From contig JAITBS010000505.1 in NCBI GenBank assembly GCA_031283515.1, forward strand, positions 1-5,286: 5,286 bases of DNA, read 5' to 3'. The first letter of the stretch is position 1. Every line of letters starts with the position of its first letter. The stretch comes from Planctomycetaceae bacterium. Its GTDB lineage: Bacteria > Planctomycetota > Planctomycetia > Pirellulales > Thermoguttaceae. The position numbers were made by a program, and so were the translations under genes. A model generated the notes under the pieces. The model had not been told where the DNA came from. It worked only from the letters and a program-made list of their open reading frames with translations, and made no database searches. Below are positions 1 through 5,286 of this stretch, one piece after another.

Positions 1-13
1 TTACGAGCGATAA

Positions 14-18
14 AAGGA
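14..18 (+). promoter_or_regulatory. Ribosome binding site of the [FeFe] hydrogenase gene
   Basis: AAGGA lies six bases before the ATG at 25 and supports that start. The 24 bases before the gene are too few to show a promoter. Confidence 0.75.
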
Positions 19-24
19 TTCATT

Positions 25-1455
25 ATGCGGAAAATAACACGACGAAAAATACTCCAATCAACCGCAGCCGGAATCGGATTTATTGCTACGGGACATTGTA
101 GTCCGGGTCAGTTTGACGGATTTGTCCGTCATGGATTACCGTTACCGATTAGCCGAAGTAATCCGGCAATACGGCATCTCAACAGTAATTGTGTCGAATG
201 TGGACGTTGCCGTGATTTTTGCCATGAAGTAACAACCGTTTTTGGTTATCCGGTTCCTGATGGCGAAGATGAATGTATCCATTGCGGTCAATGTACGTTA
301 TTTTGTATGACGGAAGCATTAACGGAACAATATCATTATCCGATTGTTTCCAAAGCGATTACTGATTCAAAAAAAATTGTTGTTGCTTCGACGGCTCCGT
401 CAATTCGTGTTTCACTGGGTGAAATGTTTCAACAACCGCCCGGAACCAATGTTGAAGGCAAAATTGTTGCGGCACTGAAAAAACTGGGAGTTGATTATGT
501 TCTTGATACAACATTTGCCGCAGACTTGACCATAATGGAAGAAGCATCGGAATTGCTTAAACGGCTGGAATTAAAGAACGAAAAATTACCGTTACCGATG
601 TTGACCAGTTGTTGTCCTGCTTGGGTTCGGTTTGCCCGATTATTTTATCCTCAATTGCTGCCTCACCTTTCGACCGCAAAGAGTCCGGTTCTGATGCAAG
701 GAGCGGTTGTTAAAACTTATTTTGCACAAAAAAAAGAACTGGAACCGTCAACGATTTTTCATGTTGTGTTGACTCCCTGTACCGCAAAGAAAAGTGAAAT
801 TCTTCTTTCCGGAATGAATGCTTCCGGCGTGTTTCACCATGTTCCCCGAATGCGCGATGTTGATGTTGCCCTAACAACCCGCGAACTCGCTTATCTTTTA
901 AAAGAATCCGACATTGATTTTGTATCATTATCGGATGTTGCTTATGATTCGGTGATGGGTACGGGAAGCGGAGCCGGTATGATTTTCGGCAATACCGGCG
1001 GTGTGATGGAATCCATTCTGCGAACCGCCTTTCAATTATTGAACAATAAAAAACCGCCGCAGGATTTTTACGAATTAAAATCTGTACGCGGTTTCAAAAA
1101 TATTCGGGAAGCAACTATTGACTTTGGATGCCGTCAATTGAATGTTGCGGTTGTTCATGGAATCGGTTATGTGCGTTCGTTTTTGGAATCGGTTCAAAAA
1201 GGAGTGAAACATTATGATTTCATTGAAGTGATGGCTTGTTCCGGCGGTTGTATTGGCGGAGGCGGACAACCGTACAATAATAGTATGGAATTTGACCAAT
1301 TACGGCGTTTACGAATCAATGCTCTTTACCGGCGTGATTCCGAAAGCAAAATACGACTCAGTAACGAAAATCATGACATTGAAACAATTTACGCCGATTT
1401 TTTGAAACAACCTCTCAGTACACTCTCACAGCAATTGTTACATTGTAACCGCTAA
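25..1455 (+). CDS. hydA: Single-chain [FeFe] hydrogenase with Tat-like signal peptide
   Basis: Catalyses reversible H2 formation or oxidation at an H-cluster. Seen, in order: a twin-arginine N-terminus (TRRKIL, residues 5-10) followed by a hydrophobic stretch to about 22; two CX2CX2CX3C [4Fe-4S] sites (C56/59/62/66 and C84/87/90/94); H-cluster motif L1 TSCCPAW (194-200), L2 TPCTAKKSE (250-258) and L3 from E401 to P416 (MACSGGC core, then GGGGQP). By analogy with clostridial CpI, the ligands are C197, C252, C405 and C409, and the proton path is C196, E173, E176 and S216. Residues from about 425 to the end match the Fe-hydrogenase small-subunit domain (INALYRRD, FLKQPLS, LLH), fused here rather than separate. 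The 476 residues fit a complete M2-type enzyme. T250 and A254 replace the Met and Ser of the classical L2 motif. The signal suggests export of the folded enzyme, but cleavage and location are inferred. Maturation genes (hydE, hydF, hydG) and an electron partner are not in the window. Confidence 0.95.
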   Translation: MRKITRRKILQSTAAGIGFIATGHCSPGQFDGFVRHGLPLPISRSNPAIRHLNSNCVECGRCRDFCHEVTTVFGYPVPDGEDECIHCGQCTLFCMTEALTEQYHYPIVSKAITDSKKIVVASTAPSIRVSLGEMFQQPPGTNVEGKIVAALKKLGVDYVLDTTFAADLTIMEEASELLKRLELKNEKLPLPMLTSCCPAWVRFARLFYPQLLPHLSTAKSPVLMQGAVVKTYFAQKKELEPSTIFHVVLTPCTAKKSEILLSGMNASGVFHHVPRMRDVDVALTTRELAYLLKESDIDFVSLSDVAYDSVMGTGSGAGMIFGNTGGVMESILRTAFQLLNNKKPPQDFYELKSVRGFKNIREATIDFGCRQLNVAVVHGIGYVRSFLESVQKGVKHYDFIEVMACSGGCIGGGGQPYNNSMEFDQLRRLRINALYRRDSESKIRLSNENHDIETIYADFLKQPLSTLSQQLLHCNR

Positions 1456-1474
1456 GAATCAATTCATTTTTTTT
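1433..1474 (+). terminator. Weak candidate terminator of the hydrogenase gene
   Basis: A small stem GTTAC-ATT-GTAAC (1437-1449) straddles the end of the gene. An outer AATTG/CAATT pairing (1433-1437 with 1460-1464) could close around it, leaving a bulge, two bases before a run of eight T (1467-1474). The pairing is AT-rich and interrupted, so this is only a candidate. Confidence 0.25.
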
Positions 1475-1507
1475 GCAACATTTTATGAACGATTAAAGTA
1501 ACTGTTC

Positions 1508-1530
1508 AAAAAAACAACATCCATGAATGG
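1508..1530 (-). terminator. Weak candidate terminator of the sulfatase gene
   Basis: Read on the minus strand, the short palindrome CCATTCATGG (1530-1521) is followed six bases later by seven T (1514-1508). It lies about 30 bases past the sulfatase stop. The stem is only four pairs with a two-base loop. No better terminator is visible in the 103-base convergent gap. Confidence 0.2.
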
Positions 1531-1558
1531 TTACGTAAAATCAAAATCATCTCCGTTA

Positions 1559-3184
1559 TTATTCGAGGACATAAGTTCGTTTTGCCCATTGTTCCCAAAT
1601 ATTAGCAAGACGTTTAACGGTTTCCGGTTGTTTTTCTGCCAGATCGTTTAATTCCATTGGATCGGTTTTTAAGTCGTATAGTTCCCAAATGTTACGGGAA
1701 TTGAGCCAAACAAGTTTCACGTCGTTTTCCCGAACACCGCGATTTTTTTCGTGTTCCCAAAAAAGAGTCCGGCCTTGTTGTTGTTCACCGCGAAACGCAC
1801 CAAGTAAACTGCGTCCTTCCATTGGAAGGATTGGTTTTTCGTTCCAATTTTTTGGATATTCCGTATCGGCGAGTTCAATGAAAGTTGGCATGAGGTCAAT
1901 GATATGACCAACACTTTTTTCAAATTCCCCTTTTCGTGAAATTCCTCTACTCCAATGAGCAATCAATGGAGTACGGATTCCTCCTTCATGAATGTAATGT
2001 TTGTATAATCTCCACGGTGTATTGGAGACGTTTGCCCAACCGCTGCCGGTACTGTGATATGTTTCCGGTCCTCCCATTTTTTCAAGTTCTTCATCTTTAT
2101 GCAATATGTTTTGCGGACCGGAATTAACATCGAATCCCCATGGATCCCATTCGGCACAAGCACCATTATCGGACAAAAATAGAATTAACGTATTTTCAAA
2201 ATCGCCGTGTTCTTTAAGATCCGTCAACACCCGCCCAATATTCCAGTCCATTCGATCAATCATGGCGGCAAATATTGCCATACGGCGTGAAAGATCGGCT
2301 TGGCGGTCGGCATCAATTGTTTCCCAAGCGGGATTATTTTTATTTGCCCAACCGGTTTTTTCATTCGCCCAGTTTTTGGGAACATCGCTTCTCGGAGTTA
2401 ATTGTACGGAATCATCAAGGAGACCGAGTTGTTGTTGCCGCGTAAAGCGTTCTTTTCGTACAGTATCCCAGCCCTTTGTGTAAACATCGGTATATTTCTC
2501 AATATCTTTCTTTGGCGCGTGAAGCGGAAAATGCGGAGCGGTGTAAGCCAGATAAAGATAAAACGGCGGACGTTCACCATTTTCGTTCACTTTTCGGGAT
2601 TCTGCTAAAAAATCAAGAGCATAATCGGTAAACACATCGGTTGCGTAATATTCACCGGAGCTGTATTCACGTAACGGTTTTCCAGCCGGCAAGCGAGTAT
2701 GAACTTCCGGCTTAAAAAACGAGGTAAAACCTCCAATTAAACCGAAATATTCATCGAACCCGCGCCGCCAAGGTCCCGGTCTATTTCCCATGTGCCATTT
2801 CCCGCTCATATAAGTCCGATAACCGGCTTTTTTCAAAACTTCTGCTAATGTAACACAACGGTCAGTCAGATAACCTTCATAACCATGCCGTTCAGATCGT
2901 CCATCCATTAGTCCGATACCTGCTTGTTGCGGATACAACCCTGTGTTGATGGAAGCCCGCGACGGACAACACCGAGTTGTGTTATAAAATTGCGTGAAAC
3001 GGAGACCGCCTGCCGCCAAAGTATCAAGATTCGGAGTCTTAATTTCACTACCGTAACAACCAAGATCGGAATAACCAAGATCATCCGCTAAAATCAACAC
3101 AATATTCGGACGTTCCGCCGCGATGATCGCGAAATTGGAAACGAATACAAAAAACACAAACGTTGCAAAAATAAATCGATTCAT
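1559..3184 (-). CDS. Secreted type I (FGly-dependent) sulfatase
   Basis: Hydrolyses sulfate esters, probably on a polysaccharide or glycan; the substrate cannot be read from the sequence. Residues 1-23 form a Sec signal peptide (hydrophobic FIFATFVFFVFV core, likely cleavage after IIAA), so the enzyme acts outside the cytoplasm. The sulfatase signature RCCPSRASINTG (71-82) puts the cysteine converted to formylglycine at C72. Counterparts of all the classical Pseudomonas arylsulfatase active-site residues are present: D34, D35, C72, R76, K129, H131, H218, D339, N340 and K395. The HEGGIRTP block (399-406) and the C-terminal ELYDLKTDPMELNDLA subdomain (501-516) are also typical. The length of 541 residues is normal and the gene is intact. 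Activation needs FGE or the radical SAM enzyme anSME, and neither is encoded here; the anaerobic context favours anSME (inference). It follows the lipoprotein gene on the same strand after 48 bases and has its own strong ribosome binding site. Confidence 0.95.
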   Translation of the reverse strand: MNRFIFATFVFFVFVSNFAIIAAERPNIVLILADDLGYSDLGCYGSEIKTPNLDTLAAGGLRFTQFYNTTRCCPSRASINTGLYPQQAGIGLMDGRSERHGYEGYLTDRCVTLAEVLKKAGYRTYMSGKWHMGNRPGPWRRGFDEYFGLIGGFTSFFKPEVHTRLPAGKPLREYSSGEYYATDVFTDYALDFLAESRKVNENGERPPFYLYLAYTAPHFPLHAPKKDIEKYTDVYTKGWDTVRKERFTRQQQLGLLDDSVQLTPRSDVPKNWANEKTGWANKNNPAWETIDADRQADLSRRMAIFAAMIDRMDWNIGRVLTDLKEHGDFENTLILFLSDNGACAEWDPWGFDVNSGPQNILHKDEELEKMGGPETYHSTGSGWANVSNTPWRLYKHYIHEGGIRTPLIAHWSRGISRKGEFEKSVGHIIDLMPTFIELADTEYPKNWNEKPILPMEGRSLLGAFRGEQQQGRTLFWEHEKNRGVRENDVKLVWLNSRNIWELYDLKTDPMELNDLAEKQPETVKRLANIWEQWAKRTYVLE

Positions 3185-3194
3185 TATAAGAATA

Positions 3195-3200
3195 CTCCTT
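3195..3200 (-). promoter_or_regulatory. Ribosome binding site of the sulfatase gene
   Basis: On the minus strand AAGGAG lies ten bases before the ATG at 3184. It is the strongest Shine-Dalgarno match in the window and confirms the start just before the signal peptide. Confidence 0.75.
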
Positions 3201-3232
3201 GTTAGCCGTGTTGTTTACAGCGCGATAGTCAA

Positions 3233-3757
3233 CTAATTTATCGGCAACACCTTGTTAACCGATTTACCAAGATCGAAAGTTTGTTTATTCTTTCCCTTGA
3301 CAACCTCCAATTCCAGTGACGTATTTTTTTCGTCGAGAAATTTTCCATCAACAATTCTTGTAATTGTTGTTTGTTTATCAATATTGTTAAAAATTTTTTG
3401 ACGTTGTTCTTCATCTTTGGGAAGTTCCGACTCATGCGGAATGGGAGGCCCGTTCCGAACAACCTTGTCAACAGTAATTTTATATTTTCCTTCGGGAGTT
3501 CCGGTGTAACGTCCATTGGTCATTAGGACAACTTGACCGTTGTCATCGGTTCCTCCACCGACAGACCATTTGAAATTCGGTTCCGTCGAATAAAGTGTAA
3601 CAATAGCCTCCGACAATGGTTTTTCATCTAACGTGAATGTTAGAACAACCGATTGAAGCGGCGGTAAATCAGAAGGGCGACTATCGCCGCAACCGATTAT
3701 TGTAATGATATGAAAAAATAAACCGATAAACATTAATCCGCATTTTGTTTTTCTCAT
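3233..3757 (-). CDS. Small lipoprotein, transthyretin / carboxypeptidase-regulatory-like fold
   Basis: Predicted membrane-anchored lipoprotein of 174 residues and unknown precise role. The N-terminus has a short basic start (MRKTK), a hydrophobic segment (about 8-21) and a lipobox-like IIGC with the acylated cysteine at C23, followed by GDSRPSD. The rest resembles the beta-sandwich lipoproteins often encoded next to DUF1559 genes in planctomycetes: LDEKPLSEAIVTLYS (43-57, like 'DGKPL..A.V.F'), TDDNGQVVLMTN (70-81), GTPEGKYKITVDKV (86-99), and a C-terminal KFLDEKNTSLELEV...FDLGK block. It lies between the DUF1559 gene (91 bases upstream) and the sulfatase gene (48 bases downstream), all on the minus strand, so co-transcription is plausible. 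No clear Shine-Dalgarno precedes the ATG at 3757, but the lipobox position supports this start. The family call rests on recognised sequence pattern, not on a search. Confidence 0.85.
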   Translation of the reverse strand: MRKTKCGLMFIGLFFHIITIIGCGDSRPSDLPPLQSVVLTFTLDEKPLSEAIVTLYSTEPNFKWSVGGGTDDNGQVVLMTNGRYTGTPEGKYKITVDKVVRNGPPIPHESELPKDEEQRQKIFNNIDKQTTITRIVDGKFLDEKNTSLELEVVKGKNKQTFDLGKSVNKVLPIN

Positions 3758-3770
3758 AATAATCTATTGA

Positions 3771-3798
3771 ATTATAATTGTTTTTGTTTGTTCCGCAA
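3771..3798 (-). promoter_or_regulatory. Possible promoter before the lipoprotein gene
   Basis: On the minus strand a perfect TATAAT (3776-3771) lies 13 bases before the ATG at 3757. TTGCGG (3798-3793) sits 16 bases further upstream as a poor -35 match (TTG only). The short distance to the ATG leaves little room for a leader. TATAAT is part of the palindrome AATTATAATT, so it may be chance in AT-rich DNA. Confidence 0.2.
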
Positions 3799-3828
3799 CA
3801 GTAGAGAACAAAAATCTTTCTGTTACGG
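3793..3828 (-). repeat. Hairpin between the DUF1559 and lipoprotein genes
   Basis: The inverted arms are CCGTAACAG (3828-3820) and CTGTTGCGG (3801-3793), read on the minus strand, with an 18-base loop. Eight Watson-Crick pairs and one G-U wobble form in minus-strand RNA, whereas the plus-strand transcript has a C-A mismatch at the same place. It begins about 20 bases after the DUF1559 stop. No T-run follows it on the minus strand, so it is not a standard intrinsic terminator. It could protect or process an operon mRNA. Confidence 0.5.
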
Positions 3829-3848
3829 ATTTGGCAGAAATATTTTTT

Positions 3849-5108
3849 TCAGAAGGAAACATTCTCGCTTTGTCCAATTGTTCCCAAACTTCCCCAAACA
3901 CCGTAAGGACTTGGTCCGGCGTTGTATGATTGTTGGTCGGACATTTTTCCGGCATCAATACTATCCGAAACATAACGAACCGTACCATCAAAAAATCCAA
4001 CATTCACGCCTTTGCCATGATAACTTGTTGCGGAAAGATAACCCATTCTTGTTTCCGGTGTAGTTGTACTATGAATACAAGATGGAGAATTGGGAGGTAA
4101 TACGGTACAAAATCCGGTTCGGGCAGCACGTCCATCGGTCAAGACATTGCCCCGATACAATGCCGTTGCCAATGGTGCTGTCAATTTGTACTGCATTGAA
4201 GCGGCATCAAACAAAGCAAAGCAACCTGATGGAGCTGATGCTGTCGTTGTGTTGTTAATCGTGTATTGGGAAACAGCACCAAAAATGCTACGGGAATCAG
4301 TTGATTCTGCGGAACAGGCTTCGCTGATGGCAATGGTATTGCTTGTTCCGTCCAAAACACCTTCGAAGCCACGCCAAACATTAGCAAAATCTGAAGAACC
4401 TGCCGCTGTATTTGATGATAACATAAACGGAGCCCGCGAAAGATTACTTGGAAAAATAAATGATTGACTGCCTGAAAAAATTACTTGCGAATTATGCAAC
4501 GCAAAATCTCCGCGACAAGTCATCAAATTACAACGTGAAAGATTTTGGTAAATACCCGGTGGAGTACTGTTGGGATCGGAAGGACACAGGAAAGTGGTGA
4601 ATTTTCCGCGCAACAGATTATTATTGTCTGCGACACCGATACTTGTTGTGGAATTAGTGATCTCCTGATACCGGCTTATTTGTTCCAGATATGGGAACAA
4701 ATGAAACTGGCAACTGAAATTATTTGAGACTACTGAAGTCGAAGTGCTTTTGAAGACCACAGCAGCAGTTGCCGACGGTAAAGCGTTGTAATGATCGTGA
4801 TAGTTGTGAACCGCGATCATGAACTGTTTCATGTGGTTAGTACAGGTCATCCGCCTTGCGGCTTCCCTTGCAGCTTGAACGGCTGGCAACAGAAGAGCGA
4901 TTAACACGCCGATAATCGCAATCACTACAAGAAGTTCCACCAATGTGAACGCCTTCTTACATCCTAGACCCCCCCCCCGCGGGGGTTGACAGGTGTTAAT
5001 TCGGGTATTGGTCGTTTTACAGCATGGACAGCGTTTTTTTGATTTTGTGAATTTTGGTTTTGAGCAAATAGGTCTTGTAAATCCTTTTTCATGGTTAAAT
5101 TCCTTCAT
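3849..5108 (-). CDS. DUF1559 pseudopilin-like protein (H-X9-DG family), start uncertain
   Basis: Member of the large planctomycete family of type II secretion / type IV pilin-like proteins; individual functions are mostly unknown. Seen: a type III prepilin signal KKAFTLVELLVV (F54, E58) continuing into a membrane helix to about 76 and the family block LPAVQAAREAARR (74-86); then FPYLEQ (138-143), CPSD (175-178), DGTSNT (253-258), TVLPPNSPSC (335-344), the H-X9-DG motif (H364 to D374-G375) and GVWGSLGT (403-410). The C-terminus is complete. The residue before the cleavage site is Ala (A53), not the usual Gly. The 53-residue leader is long, holds six Cys, and includes RGGGLG encoded by a ten-G run. 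The ATG at 5108 has no Shine-Dalgarno, and it is the only in-frame ATG before the pilin signal. A better-initiated leader in another frame starts at 5092 and stops just after the same G run, so the true start may be there with a frameshift in the tract. The domain call is firm; the N-terminus is not. Confidence 0.9.
   Translation of the reverse strand: MKEFNHEKGFTRPICSKPKFTKSKKRCPCCKTTNTRINTCQPPRGGGLGCKKAFTLVELLVVIAIIGVLIALLLPAVQAAREAARRMTCTNHMKQFMIAVHNYHDHYNALPSATAAVVFKSTSTSVVSNNFSCQFHLFPYLEQISRYQEITNSTTSIGVADNNNLLRGKFTTFLCPSDPNSTPPGIYQNLSRCNLMTCRGDFALHNSQVIFSGSQSFIFPSNLSRAPFMLSSNTAAGSSDFANVWRGFEGVLDGTSNTIAISEACSAESTDSRSIFGAVSQYTINNTTTASAPSGCFALFDAASMQYKLTAPLATALYRGNVLTDGRAARTGFCTVLPPNSPSCIHSTTTPETRMGYLSATSYHGKGVNVGFFDGTVRYVSDSIDAGKMSDQQSYNAGPSPYGVWGSLGTIGQSENVSF
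4964..5092 (-). CDS. Alternative out-of-frame leader ORF of the DUF1559 gene
   Basis: The ATG at 5092-5090 opens 42 codons: MKKDLQDLFA at the start, a Gln/Asn-rich middle, then PVNPRGGGV and a TAG at 4966-4964, immediately after the ten-G run. AAGGA lies eight bases upstream, while the ATG of the longer frame at 5108 has none. The peptide is hydrophilic and has no Cys, unlike the Cys-rich peptide of the longer frame over the same DNA. With eight or eleven G in the tract this frame would run into LGCKKAFTLVELLVV and make a prepilin with a leader of about 47-48 residues. The third frame is closed by stops before the tract. It may be the real N-terminus of the pseudopilin in an OFF configuration, a broken start caused by a sequencing error, or a chance ORF. 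Confidence 0.45.
   Translation of the reverse strand: MKKDLQDLFAQNQNSQNQKNAVHAVKRPIPELTPVNPRGGGV
4969..4985. repeat. Ten-base C/G homopolymer joined to the C5-GC-G5 palindrome
   Basis: On the plus strand ten C (4969-4978) are followed by GC and five G (4981-4985). Positions 4974-4985 form the perfect 12-base palindrome CCCCCGCGGGGG. The surrounding DNA is AT-rich, so the block stands out sharply. It lies inside the leader-coding part of the DUF1559 gene, where changes in tract length would alter the reading frame. Confidence 0.9.
5101..5105 (-). promoter_or_regulatory. Ribosome binding site favouring the ATG at 5092
   Basis: On the minus strand AAGGA (5105-5101) lies eight bases before the ATG at 5092-5090. 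It falls just inside the longer frame, overlapping its second and third codons, and so cannot serve the ATG at 5108. The same AAGGA core precedes the hydrogenase and sulfatase genes, so this site argues for initiation at 5092. Confidence 0.55.
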
Positions 5109-5134
5109 TTTAGTTGTTTAACGGATTCAATTGT

Positions 5135-5182
5135 AAAAAATGATAGAGACGACACACAGTACAAAATAAACCTCTATCACTT
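5135..5182 (-). terminator. Terminator- or attenuator-like hairpin upstream of the DUF1559 gene
   Basis: On the minus strand TGATAGAG (5179-5172) and CTCTATCA (5148-5141) are perfect 8-base inverted repeats around a 23-base loop, followed at once by six T (5140-5135). A G-U and two A-U pairs with the T-run can extend the stem. It ends 26 bases before the ATG at 5108. It could end transcription from a gene beyond the right edge, or attenuate the DUF1559 gene. The stem is AT-rich and the loop is large. Confidence 0.35.
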
Positions 5183-5268
5183 CGTATTGAGGTTATTAGT
5201 AATGCAAAAGTCATGCCGCATCAAATTTCCGCTAAAACCCCTCATTTTAAAGATATTTTATTTTGAAA

Positions 5269-5284
5269 CCGTGAAATATCACGG
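5269..5284 (-). repeat. Small hairpin at the right edge of the window
   Basis: CCGTGA and TCACGG (5269-5274 and 5279-5284) form a perfect 6-base stem with a 4-base loop. On the minus strand only TTT follows before the run breaks, so it is at best a weak terminator of a gene beyond the window. The rest of 5183-5268 is AT-rich and shows no gene or clear promoter. Confidence 0.3.
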
Positions 5285-5286
5285 AT

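Noticed and set aside
359..1299. Minus-strand open frames within the hydrogenase gene
   Set aside because: They are antisense to a complete, motif-rich hydrogenase and have no supporting features.
1689..2608. Several plus-strand and alternate minus-strand open frames within the sulfatase region
   Set aside because: They overlap a full-length sulfatase with all catalytic residues, show no recognisable domains, and are shadows of it.
3238..3516. Second minus-strand frame of 92 codons within the lipoprotein gene
   Set aside because: The main frame has a signal, lipobox and domain pattern over its full length. The second frame lacks these and shows no sign of being a frameshifted continuation.
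3767..4727. Plus-strand open frames opposite the DUF1559 gene
   Set aside because: The minus-strand frame carries the conserved family motifs throughout; the plus-strand frames have none.
5171..5192. Possible short hairpin CCTC...GAGG
   Set aside because: Only four outer pairs are solid and the interior is mismatched. It also competes with the better inverted repeat at 5141-5179.
1..5286. tRNA or rRNA genes, CRISPR array, insertion sequence or phage elements
   Set aside because: No cloverleaf, spaced direct repeats, transposase or integrase motif, or terminal repeats were seen on either strand.

Overview
The window looks like chromosome of an anaerobic, AT-rich planctomycete (phylum Planctomycetota, possibly a Pirellulales-type gut or sediment lineage). 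Three features suggest this: a DUF1559 'H-X9-DG' pseudopilin-like protein, a small transthyretin-like lipoprotein of the kind often encoded beside DUF1559 genes, and a secreted FGly-type sulfatase. The first two are hallmarks of the phylum. The complete [FeFe] hydrogenase indicates an anaerobic, probably fermentative life. The lineage is inferred from protein families only; no rRNA or other phylogenetic marker is present.

Layout: (1) 25-1455, plus strand: a single-chain [FeFe] hydrogenase with a Tat-like signal, two ferredoxin-type [4Fe-4S] sites, the complete H-cluster domain and a fused small-subunit domain. (2) 1456-1558: a short convergent gap with only weak terminator-like structure. (3) 1559-3184, minus: a secreted type I sulfatase with all expected active-site residues. 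(4) 3233-3757, minus: a small lipoprotein. (5) 3758-3848: a gap holding a well-paired hairpin and a TATAAT box. (6) 3849-5108, minus: the DUF1559 pseudopilin-like protein. (7) 5109-5286: its upstream region, with an inverted repeat followed by a T-run on the minus strand and a small hairpin at the window edge.

Genes 6, 4 and 3 are transcribed in that order and may form a cell-surface unit: pseudopilin-like protein, outer lipoprotein, secreted sulfatase. The hydrogenase is convergent to them and is probably functionally separate.

The most interesting signal is at the start of the DUF1559 gene. A run of ten G (minus strand, 4978-4969), next to a perfect C5-GC-G5 palindrome, lies between the leader-coding part and the FTLVELLVV pilin signal. 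The ATG in frame with the pilin domain (5108) has no Shine-Dalgarno sequence. A second ATG 16 bases downstream (5092) has a well-placed AAGGA and opens a 42-codon hydrophilic leader in another frame, which reaches the same G tract and stops just after it. Gaining one G or losing two would fuse this well-initiated leader to the pilin domain. This is what a phase-variable surface gene would look like, but a homopolymer sequencing error or slippage during expression would look the same.
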